Below, in pieces: positions 8,669-16,293 of a stretch of DNA of 64,000 nt (the first letter of the stretch is position 1; every line of letters begins with the position of its first letter). The stretch is from Dyella_A sp035685805 (lineage in GTDB: Bacteria > Pseudomonadota > Gammaproteobacteria > Xanthomonadales > Rhodanobacteraceae), in contig NZ_DASSAB010000013.1 in the NCBI RefSeq assembly GCF_035685805.1, forward strand, positions 18,948-82,947, written 5' to 3'. A program made the position numbers and the translations under genes. Under the pieces are notes generated by a model. That model worked only from the letters and a program-made list of their open reading frames with translations. It had not been told where the DNA came from and did no database searches.

Positions 8669-9085
8669 ATGGCCGCTACGATCCTGCCTGTCGACGACCT
8701 GCTGCTTGCCGCCCGCGATGCCCGCGAGCTTGCCTACGCGCCCTACTCCCGGTTCCAGGTCGGCGCCGTGGCGGTAACCCACGACGGCCGCCGCTTCGCC
8801 GGTTGCAACGTGGAGAACGCGGCCTACGGACTGTGCAACTGCGCCGAGCGCACGGCGCTGTTCAGTGCCGTGGCTGCCGGCTGCCGCCCCGGCGATTTCG
8901 CCCGCCTCGCCGTCATCGCCGACACGCCCGGCCCGGTCAGCCCCTGCGGCGCCTGCCGCCAGGTGATGGCCGAGCTGTGCGACGCGGCGATGCCGGTGCT
9001 GCTGGGCAACCTTGCCGGCGACGTGGAGCACACCACGGTGGCCGCGCTGTTGCCCGGCTCGTTCACCCTGCCCGGCCACCGCTGA
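8669..9085 (+). CDS. cdd: Cytidine deaminase
   Basis: 138 residues, the length of the small homotetrameric class. The zinc site is complete: CAERTA (Cys ligand plus catalytic Glu) and PCGACRQ (two Cys ligands). The N-terminal YAPYSRFQVGAVAV and GCNVENAAYG motifs bind the nucleoside. It converts cytidine and deoxycytidine to uridine and deoxyuridine in pyrimidine salvage. It heads a plus-strand run with the nitroreductase, exonuclease and NUDIX genes, which are probably co-transcribed. Confidence 0.96.
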   Translation: MAATILPVDDLLLAARDARELAYAPYSRFQVGAVAVTHDGRRFAGCNVENAAYGLCNCAERTALFSAVAAGCRPGDFARLAVIADTPGPVSPCGACRQVMAELCDAAMPVLLGNLAGDVEHTTVAALLPGSFTLPGHR

Positions 9086-9143
9086 TCCGCGCGCCGCGCG
9101 CCGCCGCGGGTACCGCCCGTCGCCCCACCATCACGAGTCACGC

Positions 9144-9731
9144 ATGAACCCATCTCCGACCGACGCCCTCGCCCTGCTCCACCAGCGTCATTCGGCGCCG
9201 TCGCGGCAACTCGGCGAGCCGGCACCCGATGCAGCCGCGCTGGCCGCGCTGCTCGAGGCGGCGGTGCGCGTGCCCGACCACGGCAAGCTGGTGCCATTCC
9301 GGCTGATCACCCTGCGCGATCGCCACAAGCTGCGTTTCGGCGAACGGCTGGCGGCGCGGGCGGTTGAGCGCCAACCAGATCTGTCCGAGGCCAAGCGCGA
9401 GAAGGAGCGTGGCCGCTACACCTTCGCCCCGCTGGTGATCGTGGTGGTGGCACGGATCGACGCGGGCAGTTCGGTGCCGCCGGTGGAACAGCAGCTCACC
9501 GCCGGCTGCGTCGCCTACAACCTGCTGCTGGGGGCCAGTGCGCTTGGCTTCGGCGCACAGTGGCTGACCGGCTGGGCCGCCTATGACGAAGTGGTTGCCG
9601 CGCTGCTGGGGCTGGCTGCCAACGAGCAGGTGATCGGTTTCGTGCATGTCGGCACGCCGCAGCTGGAGGTACCCGACCGCGATCGCCCGCCGGTGTCCTC
9701 GCTGCTCACCGAGTGGGCCGAATCGCCTTGA
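9144..9731 (+). CDS. Nitroreductase family protein (YdjA-like)
   Basis: 195 residues. An FMN-binding nitroreductase fold is suggested by RHSAPSRQLGEPAPD at the start, the VRVPDHGKLVPFRLITL segment (about 44-60) and the glycine-rich ASALGFGAQWLTGWAAY block (about 134-150), all typical of the short YdjA-type subfamily. These are small flavin oxidoreductases acting on nitro compounds or quinones; the natural substrate is usually unknown. The ATG at 9144 has only a weak upstream Shine-Dalgarno. The stop lies inside the start region of the exonuclease gene. Confidence 0.9.
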   Translation: MNPSPTDALALLHQRHSAPSRQLGEPAPDAAALAALLEAAVRVPDHGKLVPFRLITLRDRHKLRFGERLAARAVERQPDLSEAKREKERGRYTFAPLVIVVVARIDAGSSVPPVEQQLTAGCVAYNLLLGASALGFGAQWLTGWAAYDEVVAALLGLAANEQVIGFVHVGTPQLEVPDRDRPPVSSLLTEWAESP

Positions 9732-10627
9732 GCGCCGACGGCCACCCGTCGGCCCACCTCATCGACGGCAGCCTTTACGTGTTCCGCGCCTGGCACTCGA
9801 TGCCGGACGCCTTCCATGACGTCGACGGCCACCCGGTCAACGCCGTGCACGGCTTCACCCGGTTCCTGTGCGAGCTGCTGGAGAAGGTACGTCCGGCGCG
9901 CGTGGCGGTGGCGTTCGATGCGTCGCTCACCAGCTCGTTCCGCAATGCGATCTACCCGCCCTACAAGGCCAACCGCGAGCTGCCGCCACCGGATCTGGAA
10001 CGCCAGTTCATCCGCTGCCGCGAAATCACCGAGGCGCTTGGCGTGCCGGTGATGATCGACCACAGCTACGAAGCCGACGACCTGATCGGCAGCGCCCTGT
10101 GGACCTTGCGCAGCCACGGCGTGCCCAGCGTGGTGGTTTCGGCGGACAAGGACTTCGGCCAGTTGCTGGGCGAGCACGACGAGCAGTGGGACTTCGCCCG
10201 CAATGTGCGCTGGGGACCCTCCGGCGTGCACGAGCGGCTCGGCGTGCACCCACACCAGGTAGCGGACTACCTGGCGCTGTGCGGCGATGCCGTGGACAAC
10301 ATCCCCGGCGTACCGGGCATCGGCGCCAAGACGGCCGCCAGCCTGCTGGCCCACTTCGGCAACCTGGAAAGCCTGCTCGAGCGCATCGACGAGGTGCCGT
10401 TCCTGCGCCTGCGCGGTGCCGCCGCCTGCGCGCTGCGACTGCGCGAGCACGGACAGCAGGCACTGCTGTATCGGCGGCTCACGCGGATCGCGCTGGATGC
10501 CCCAGTACCGCCCCACCCCGATGCGCTGCGCCACCAGGGCGGCCGCGCCGATGCGCTGGAGATGCTGTGCGAACAGCTGCGCTTCGGTCCGCTGACGCGG
10601 GCGCGACTGCGTGCGCTGACCGGCTGA
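9713..10627 (+). CDS. 5'-3' exonuclease / flap endonuclease (Xni/ExoIX-like)
   Basis: 304 residues from GTG 9713; TTG 9728, overlapping the previous stop as TTGA, is an alternative. The metal-binding acidic residues of the FEN superfamily are all visible: LIDGS, VAFDAS, YEADDLIG, SADKDFGQ, and GDAVDNIPGVPGIGAKTA, the helix-hairpin-helix with its H3TH motif. It is a stand-alone nuclease without the polymerase part of PolA and processes flaps or 5' ends in DNA replication and repair. It overlaps the nitroreductase gene by 19 bp, which suggests translational coupling. Confidence 0.93.
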   Translation: MGRIALSADGHPSAHLIDGSLYVFRAWHSMPDAFHDVDGHPVNAVHGFTRFLCELLEKVRPARVAVAFDASLTSSFRNAIYPPYKANRELPPPDLERQFIRCREITEALGVPVMIDHSYEADDLIGSALWTLRSHGVPSVVVSADKDFGQLLGEHDEQWDFARNVRWGPSGVHERLGVHPHQVADYLALCGDAVDNIPGVPGIGAKTAASLLAHFGNLESLLERIDEVPFLRLRGAAACALRLREHGQQALLYRRLTRIALDAPVPPHPDALRHQGGRADALEMLCEQLRFGPLTRARLRALTG

Positions 10628-10709
10628 CGTGGGCGAACGGCGCGCGCGGTTGTCGTTGCCGCGTCCGCGCGCCACCATGCCGGGATCGCCGCCACCGGAA
10701 GCCCGAGGA

Positions 10710-11288
10710 ATGAACGATCCCACCACCCGCCGCGTCCCGGCCGACGCGCACGATCCCGTGCAGACCCTGCACCAGGGCCGCTGGCTGAGCCTGCGCCAGC
10801 GCGGTCGCTGGGAATATGCCGAGCGCAACAATCCCGGTGGCGCAGTGATCATCCTCGCGGTCACGCCCGAGGACCGCATCCTGTTCGTCGAGCAGTACCG
10901 CGTGCCGATCCTGCAGCACACCATCGAGATGCCCGCCGGGCTGGTCGGCGACCTGGCAGACCAGGCCGACGAGGGTGCGATGATCGCCGCAGTACGCGAG
11001 CTGGAGGAGGAAACCGGTTATCGCTGCGGACGGGTGGAGTTCCTGCACGCCGGGCCGTCGTCGTCCGGCATGAGCACCGAGATGATTGCCTTCGTGCGCG
11101 CCTGGGACCTGGTCAAGGTGGGCGAAGGCGGCGGTGACGCGAGCGAGGACATCGTGGTGCACGAGGTGCCGCGCCGCGAGGCCGGCGCCTGGCTGTTCGC
11201 CCGCGCCGCCGAAGGCTATTCGATCGACCCCAAGCTGTTCGCCGGGCTGTGGTTCCTCGACCACGGCCGCGGCGATACGCCGGCCTGA
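10710..11288 (+). CDS. NUDIX hydrolase, ADP-ribose pyrophosphatase-like
   Basis: 192 residues from ATG 10710; ATG 10677 is an in-frame alternative 11 codons upstream. The NUDIX box is at about residues 77-103: the REL-EEETGY half is canonical, with a spacing insertion of two residues between the first glycine and glutamate. The upstream NPGGAVIILAV and VEQYRVP segments are characteristic of the ADP-ribose/GDP-mannose pyrophosphatase group (NudF/NudK). It should hydrolyse nucleoside diphosphate linked to another moiety, removing potentially toxic sugar nucleotides. Last gene of the cdd run. Confidence 0.9.
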   Translation: MNDPTTRRVPADAHDPVQTLHQGRWLSLRQRGRWEYAERNNPGGAVIILAVTPEDRILFVEQYRVPILQHTIEMPAGLVGDLADQADEGAMIAAVRELEEETGYRCGRVEFLHAGPSSSGMSTEMIAFVRAWDLVKVGEGGGDASEDIVVHEVPRREAGAWLFARAAEGYSIDPKLFAGLWFLDHGRGDTPA

Positions 11289-11300
11289 GAGCCGCCAAAA

Positions 11301-11316
11301 TGTGATGTGCATCACA
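11301..11316. promoter_or_regulatory. CRP/Clp-type binding site
   Basis: Perfect 16-bp palindromic consensus TGTGA-TGTGCA-TCACA. It lies 87 bp before the start of the small exported protein at 11403. Its centre is about 40 bp upstream of a CTAAAG-like -10 region near 11336-11341, the spacing of a class II activated promoter. Confidence 0.75.
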
Positions 11317-11402
11317 TGCGACAGGTGATCCCGGCCTAAAGAAATCGCGGGTGGGGTCGATTCCTAGGGCATCGACTCCAATCACCCGAGGGAACCCCGC
11401 CC

Positions 11403-11750
11403 ATGAAAACCCTGCTCGCCTCCGCCGTGCTGATGCTGGCCCCGCTCGCTGCACACGCCGCCTGCGCGCCGACCGATTTCGCCATCCAGGACTTCAAGGT
11501 CGTCCAGGGCGCACGCATGAGCATGAAGGGCCAGGTGATGAACCACTGCGCCGAAGCTGCCGCCGCGCAGATCAGCATCGCCGCCAAGGATGCCAACGGC
11601 CGCGTGATCCAGGAAAAGAAGGGCTGGCCCGCCGGCACCACCAACATTGCGCCGGGCCAGACGGTCGAGTTCGACCTGGGCCGCCTGTTCCGCTACTCGT
11701 CCGACATGGCCACCTACACCGTGAGCATCGCGTCGGTGCGTAGCTGGTAA
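11403..11750 (+). CDS. Small exported protein, possible FxLYD-like beta fold, unknown function
   Basis: 115 residues. A clear signal peptide (MKTLLASAVLMLAPLAAHA) is followed by a compact beta-rich domain with two cysteines (near residues 21 and 49). The pattern VVQGARMSMKGQVMNHC ... AQISIAAKDANGRVI ... TNIAPGQTVEFDL is typical of small Ig-like FxLYD/DUF3426-type domains. GAGGGA lies 9 bases before the ATG. It is a single-gene unit between a CRP-type site and a strong terminator. Role unknown; periplasmic location is inferred. Confidence 0.8.
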   Translation: MKTLLASAVLMLAPLAAHAACAPTDFAIQDFKVVQGARMSMKGQVMNHCAEAAAAQISIAAKDANGRVIQEKKGWPAGTTNIAPGQTVEFDLGRLFRYSSDMATYTVSIASVRSW

Positions 11751-11778
11751 GCCAACGCCAACACCACTGCCAAGTAGC

Positions 11779-11808
11779 AAACGGGGCCGCGAGGCCCCGT
11801 TTTCTTTT
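11779..11808 (+). terminator. Rho-independent terminator
   Basis: Ten-bp stem AAACGGGGCC / GGCCCCGTTT with GCGA loop, followed by TCTTTT. It ends the exported-protein transcript; the A-tract on the other side means it could also serve the converging gene at 11825. Confidence 0.9.
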
Positions 11809-11824
11809 GCCGTGCAGCACCCGC

Positions 11825-12649
11825 TCAGCGGAATGCGACGCGCCCGCGCGACGGATCCAGACACACGATGTGCTTTGAGAAGAAGCCGGCGCCCAGCACC
11901 GCATCCACGTCCGGCGCCTGGAACTGCCGCAGCACAAACCCATGAGCACCGGCAGGCTGCCCGGCCACGTCGAACTGGCGGAAGCTGAGCCGACGCAGCA
12001 GGTCAGCGTCCTTGACCCGCCCAGCTACCGCCGACGGACGCAGCACGCTCGCGGCGCTGCCGCTGTCCCACTGCACGCGCAACGGGCCGAGCTCGGTCTG
12101 CACGTCGGACACCATCACGCCCCGCTCCATGCGCAGCGGGCCTCCCTCGTTGCCGCACTCCGCCTTCAGCACGCCCGGGACTGAGGCCGGATACAGCCGT
12201 AGCTCGCCGCCGGCTTCGTCGAACACCATCTGGTAGCGCCCCAGCAGCCCGAAACCGATCAGCCCGTCGGCGGGCAGCGCCGCCTTGCCGTGCGCGCCGG
12301 CCAGCTCGTTGCCGTCGAATTGCGTGGCGACGAGCCCGCCCGCCTGCAGATGTTCGGCGTGGAAGAGGCGCGAAGTGAGCAACCGGCCATCGGCATCGGC
12401 AAACGACTCCGCGTCGCCGGTGAACTGGATCGGCAGCCGCCCCAGCACGGCCGTCTTCAGCCCCACGACCTGATAGTTGCCCGCATCCAGCACCAGCGTG
12501 ACGGGCTGTCCCGCAATCGTCGCCCGCACCGTCGGCAGGCCACCCTTCAGCACGATCGGGATGCGTACCGGCTGCGCAGCCTCACCGGCACGCGCGGCGA
12601 AAAAAGCAAAGGCCAGCACGAGGCTGGCCAGCCATGTGAATCGGGACAT
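11825..12649 (-). CDS. Exported aspartic-protease-like (retropepsin/clan AA) protein
   Basis: 274 residues from ATG 12649, with a signal peptide (about 1-25, ending FFAARAGEAAQ). Two aspartic protease-type motifs are present: VTLVLDAGN (about residue 55) and VQWDSGS (about 200), about 145 residues apart, each followed by hydrophobic strands, with LPADGLIGFGLLG between them. The arrangement resembles a two-lobed pepsin-like or tandem retropepsin fold. The first motif is D-A-G instead of the usual D-T/S-G, which may reduce activity. It is exported and stands alone. Proteolytic activity is uncertain. Confidence 0.78.
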   Translation of the reverse strand: MSRFTWLASLVLAFAFFAARAGEAAQPVRIPIVLKGGLPTVRATIAGQPVTLVLDAGNYQVVGLKTAVLGRLPIQFTGDAESFADADGRLLTSRLFHAEHLQAGGLVATQFDGNELAGAHGKAALPADGLIGFGLLGRYQMVFDEAGGELRLYPASVPGVLKAECGNEGGPLRMERGVMVSDVQTELGPLRVQWDSGSAASVLRPSAVAGRVKDADLLRRLSFRQFDVAGQPAGAHGFVLRQFQAPDVDAVLGAGFFSKHIVCLDPSRGRVAFR

Positions 12650-12772
12650 CGCATACCTCCCTGATCCGCGGCGCCGGAAATGCACACTGCCTGCCCTGGC
12701 CTCGGCATCTCGCACCATGCCAGAGCTCACCGGGCGCCGCCAGCGCTTGGGCGTGCCGGAACCTAAGCCGCC

Positions 12773-13078
12773 TCAGTGCAGCACGAACAGCTTGTCGAAG
12801 CCGGCCACCTTGAAGGTGTTACGCAGCTCGCTGCCGGCGTTGACGATGCGGATCTCGGCACGATCGGCGCCGGCGTGCTCGCGCAGCAGCAGCAGCATGC
12901 CGAGCGCGGAGCTGTCCATGCTGGTGACGTCGCTGAGATCGACGATGTAGCTGCGCGCGCGTCCCTCGGCAGCGAGGCAGGCGTCGTGGAAATCGCGGTG
13001 CACGGTGAAGTCGAAGCGCTCGCCCAGTTGCAGGGTCAGGCAGTCGTTTTCGCTGTCGTGGTGGACGGTCAGGCTCAT
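12773..13078 (-). CDS. STAS domain protein (anti-anti-sigma factor-like)
   Basis: 101 residues forming one STAS domain. The IVDLSDVTSMDSSALGML segment (about 45-62) carries the conserved serine (SS at 56-57) phosphorylated in SpoIIAA-like proteins. It is the last gene of the cheW-to-cheB operon, 10 bp after the upstream MCP gene. STAS proteins often accompany chemotaxis clusters in this group, acting as phospho-switches for a partner phosphatase or kinase, but no such partner is encoded here. Another STAS gene lies at the opposite end of the cluster (24569-24892). Confidence 0.9.
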   Translation of the reverse strand: MSLTVHHDSENDCLTLQLGERFDFTVHRDFHDACLAAEGRARSYIVDLSDVTSMDSSALGMLLLLREHAGADRAEIRIVNAGSELRNTFKVAGFDKLFVLH

Positions 13079-13088
13079 GGGTCAGTCC

Positions 13089-14261
13089 TCAAAAGAGTTC
13101 GATTTCGCCGGCTTCCATCGAGCTCTGCAGCGCCGGACCGCGCGCACGCAGGCGCGCCTTCTCGCGCTGGATCGCCAGGCGGCTGCGCACCTGCTCGGCG
13201 CGGGCGGCGGCGTCCACGGGGTTGCTGGCCAGGCTTTCGATGTCGCGGGTGCATTCGGCGGTCACTTCCTGCAGCTCGACCAGGCGCGTGCGGGTCTGGT
13301 TGATCAGCTGGCTGAGAATGTCCTCGAACTGCAGCGAGCGCACGGTGGTGGCCACGTCGCTGCCCAGGCCGCGGTTGATCTCCACCACCTGGTCGGCCAC
13401 CGCGGTGGTGCGCGCGTCGCTTTCGGTGACGTGCGCCATCATCGCGTCGATACCGCCCTTGGCCGACAGCGCCACGTTCAGATCCTGCGAGGCCATTGCG
13501 CCGACCAGGCCGCGCAGCTGCTCCATCGCCCCGCGGGCACGTTCGACGTGGCTGCCGATCTGCTCGTTGAACTGGTTGGAGTGGCTGGCCAGGTTGCGGA
13601 TCTCGCCGGCCACCACCGCAAAGCCGCGGCCGGCCTCACCGGCACGCGCCGCCTCGATCGAGGCATTGAGCGCGAGCAGGTTGGTTTCCTCGGCGATGGT
13701 GTTGACGTTCTTCAGCAGGCCGAACACCGCGTCCATCTCCTTCGCCATGCCGTCGATGCGGTAGACGATGCGCAGGCTCTCACGCGACATGTGCACGATC
13801 ATGCCGACGAAGTGCTCGAGCAGGTCGGCGGTGCGGCCGGCAAAATCCTGCACCGACACCTCGCCGTTCTGCACGCCGATGATCTGCTTGAGCAGCGACT
13901 GCTGCTGGCCGGTCTTGCGCGACAGGCCGTCGAAGCCGCCGCCCAGTTCCAGCACCGCATCGCGCAGCAGGTCCATCGCCTGGTGCAGCTCGCGGGTGGC
14001 GTGGCCGAGCTCGTCGACCAGCGCGCCGCGCACGTCTTCCAGCGCCTCGCGCACCGGCGCGGCATGGTCCACCGCCGATACCGTCACCGGTTCCGGCGCG
14101 GGCACGCGGCGACTTTCGATGATCCACACGCCGGTCAGTGCAATCACCAGCAGCGGCGCCAGCCACACCGGGTGCCAGATCAGGCACAGCAGCAGGGCCC
14201 CCGTGCTGGCCAGCAGGCCGGCGACGAGGCGCGATTGGAAAAAGGAGAAGATGGCAGCCAT
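13089..14261 (-). CDS. Methyl-accepting chemotaxis protein without large periplasmic domain
   Basis: 390 residues. Two close hydrophobic helices at the N-terminus (about 10-28 and 30-48) leave almost no periplasmic loop, so this receptor senses inside the cell or in the membrane. The signalling hairpin tip is clear (NTIAEETNLLALNASIEAARAGEAGRGFAVVAGEIRNLA, about 190-230). The protein ends GEIELF, nearly identical to the end of CheD in the same operon (GEVELF). The gene follows cheB closely (14 bp) and precedes the STAS gene. Ligand unknown; energy or cytoplasmic-state sensing is a reasonable guess. Confidence 0.92.
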   Translation of the reverse strand: MAAIFSFFQSRLVAGLLASTGALLLCLIWHPVWLAPLLVIALTGVWIIESRRVPAPEPVTVSAVDHAAPVREALEDVRGALVDELGHATRELHQAMDLLRDAVLELGGGFDGLSRKTGQQQSLLKQIIGVQNGEVSVQDFAGRTADLLEHFVGMIVHMSRESLRIVYRIDGMAKEMDAVFGLLKNVNTIAEETNLLALNASIEAARAGEAGRGFAVVAGEIRNLASHSNQFNEQIGSHVERARGAMEQLRGLVGAMASQDLNVALSAKGGIDAMMAHVTESDARTTAVADQVVEINRGLGSDVATTVRSLQFEDILSQLINQTRTRLVELQEVTAECTRDIESLASNPVDAAARAEQVRSRLAIQREKARLRARGPALQSSMEAGEIELF

Positions 14262-14275
14262 GGTCTAGTGCTCGG

Positions 14276-15367
14276 TCACGCGCCAGCGGCGCTCTTGAGG
14301 GGTTGGCGCGCCAGCGTGAGCAGGCGTGCGGCAATGCGGTCCAGCGGCAGCGCCTCGCGCGCCGCCCCCAGCTTCCAGGCGGCGCCGGGCATGCCCCACA
14401 CCACCGATGAATCTTCGTCCTGCACCAGCGTGGCGGCGCCGGCCTGGCTCAGCTCCAGCAGCCCGCGGGCGCCGTCGTCGCCCATGCCGGTGAGCAGCGC
14501 GGCGACGGTGGCGGCGCCGGCGCTGGCGGCCATCGAACGGAACAGCACATCCACGCTGGGCTTGTGCCGGTTCACCGCCGGGCCGTCGTGCAGCCGGCAC
14601 ACGTGCTTGGCGCCGTCCCACATCACCAGCAGGTGCTGGCTGCCCGGCGCGATGTAGGCATGCCCCGGCTGGATCGGCTGGCCGTCCTGCGCCTCGCATA
14701 CGCGCATCGCCGAGCAGTTGTTCATGCGCGCGGCGAACGGGCCGCTGAAGGCGGCGGGGATGTGCTGGGTAATCAGGATCGGCGGCGCATCCGGCGGCAT
14801 CTGCTCCAGCACCACGCGGATCGCCTCGGTGCCGCCGGTGGAGGCGCCGATGGCGATGATCGGGCTGCCCGCGCGGGTCCCCGCACCGGTAGCGCGCGGC
14901 AGTACCGCATCGGCGGACAGCCGCGGCGGCACGTCGAGCTTGCGCACCTCGGTGCGCATGCGCGGCTTGGCGCCGGCGGCGGCAATCACCTTGGCGCAGA
15001 TTTCCTGGGCGCCGTCGGCGAAAGTGTTGGCGAGGTCGTTGCCCGGTTTGGTGAAAAAGTCGACCGCGCCCAGCTCCAGCGCGCGCAGCGTCACGTCGGC
15101 GCCTTCGGCGGTCAGCGTGGACACCATCACCACCGGCATCGGCCGCAGCCGCATCAGGTTCTCGAGGAAAGTGATGCCGTCCATGCGCGGCATCTCCACG
15201 TCCAGCGTGAGCACGTCGGGGTTGAGCTGCTTGATCTTGTCGCGGGCAATCAGCGGATCGGCCGCCGTACCCACCACTTCGATGCGCGGGTCGACCGAGA
15301 GCATGGTCGACATCAGCTTCCGCACAAGTGCGGAATCATCGACCACCAGGACGCGTACTCTTTCCAT
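14276..15367 (-). CDS. cheB: CheB, chemotaxis response regulator protein-glutamate methylesterase
   Basis: 363 residues from ATG 15367. The receiver domain (1-125) has the acidic pair VVDDSA, the phospho-acceptor in TLDVEMPRMDG and the conserved lysine in FFTKP. The C-terminal methylesterase domain (about 170-355) has the catalytic triad in AIGASTGG (Ser), ITQHIPAAF (His) and LLTGMGDDG (Asp). It removes methyl groups from, or deamidates, receptors when phosphorylated by CheA. It lies downstream of cheD and cheR with a 257-bp repeat-containing spacer. It is the only cheB in the window and probably serves both CheA proteins. Confidence 0.97.
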   Translation of the reverse strand: MERVRVLVVDDSALVRKLMSTMLSVDPRIEVVGTAADPLIARDKIKQLNPDVLTLDVEMPRMDGITFLENLMRLRPMPVVMVSTLTAEGADVTLRALELGAVDFFTKPGNDLANTFADGAQEICAKVIAAAGAKPRMRTEVRKLDVPPRLSADAVLPRATGAGTRAGSPIIAIGASTGGTEAIRVVLEQMPPDAPPILITQHIPAAFSGPFAARMNNCSAMRVCEAQDGQPIQPGHAYIAPGSQHLLVMWDGAKHVCRLHDGPAVNRHKPSVDVLFRSMAASAGAATVAALLTGMGDDGARGLLELSQAGAATLVQDEDSSVVWGMPGAAWKLGAAREALPLDRIAARLLTLARQPLKSAAGA

Positions 15368-15478
15368 CTCGTGCGTTCTCTCTGCCTGCTCTTTCAACTG
15401 TCGCCACGGATTTGCGGTGGCCCTTGATGGTGCTTTTGCGCGCTGCGTGGGCGACCACAGCACCCGGCCTCTTCTGGC

Positions 15479-15557
15479 CGTCATTCCCGTGAACGCGGTC
15501 ATCCATTCTTCGTGCTGCATCAGAGCCAAATGGGTTCCCGCTTTCGCGGGAATGACG
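15479..15557. repeat. Dispersed inverted-repeat element (REP/MITE-like)
   Basis: 79-bp element bounded by perfect inverted ends CGTCATTCCCG and CGGGAATGACG, with a second inner pair (GAACGCGG... and ...CGCTTTCGCGGG) and ATCCATTCTTCGTGCTGCATC between. It lies in the cheB-cheD spacer. Elements with these ends are common in xanthomonad and related genomes; the copy number here cannot be seen. It could fold when transcribed and affect cheD-cheB mRNA. Confidence 0.75.
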
Positions 15558-15624
15558 TTCGCCCTGAACCCATCTCGCGGTGTAGCGGCCGGTCCGCCTC
15601 GCGCAAAGGCGCGAGCAAACCACC

Positions 15625-16293
15625 TCAGAACAACTCCACCTCTCCCTTTATCGGATCGTTTGCCAACTGCTTGAGGTACTGCTTCTCGCGCGCCACCAGG
15701 GCGAACTCGTCGCGGCCGCGCATCTGGCGCACGCGCACCTTTCCGGTGATCGGGAAGAACTGCACCTGGCGCGGGTACACGTCACCCAGATCCGCGGCGG
15801 TCACCGCGAGGCCCTCGGTGCGCAGGTAGCGCTGCACGAACTCGATGTTGCGGCTGCCCACGTCGGTCATCTGCGACAGCACGCGGCCGCCGCCGAACAC
15901 CTTCACGTCCCAGTCCTCGCGCCGGCTGCCCGCCTTGAGCAGGGCGTTGATCAGGTGTTCCATCGCGTCGTTGCCGTAGCGTGCCGCGCGGCCCACGGTG
16001 GCCGACCAGCTGTCGCGCTCGGCGCCGCGCTCGCCCGAGGGCTCGGGCAGCATGAAGTGGTTCATGCCGCCGAGCTTCAGGCGGCGGTCGTGGATGCAGG
16101 CAGACACGCACGAGCCGAGCACGGTGGAGACCATCTCGTCCTGCACGCTCACGTAGTACTCGCCCGGCAATACCTTCACCGTGACCCGCGACTGCGCGGG
16201 ATCCCAGAACCGCCGCATGTGTTCGAATCCGGGCAGCACCAGGCGCGGGTCGAAGCCCTGCATCGCCGGCAGCGCGGGCACCGCGGCGGTCAC
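15625..16293 (-). CDS. cheD: CheD, chemoreceptor glutamine deamidase
   Basis: 222 residues, slightly longer than the typical 160-200. The catalytic cysteine is in STVLGSCVSACIHD and the histidine in GGMNHFMLP, followed by the GRAARYGNDAME and KVFGGG motifs of the family. It deamidates glutamines of receptors and can interact with CheY-P phosphatases. The C-terminus is GEVELF, a tail shared with the MCP at 13089-14261. It overlaps cheR by ATGA. Confidence 0.96.
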   Translation of the reverse strand: MTAAVPALPAMQGFDPRLVLPGFEHMRRFWDPAQSRVTVKVLPGEYYVSVQDEMVSTVLGSCVSACIHDRRLKLGGMNHFMLPEPSGERGAERDSWSATVGRAARYGNDAMEHLINALLKAGSRREDWDVKVFGGGRVLSQMTDVGSRNIEFVQRYLRTEGLAVTAADLGDVYPRQVQFFPITGKVRVRQMRGRDEFALVAREKQYLKQLANDPIKGEVELF

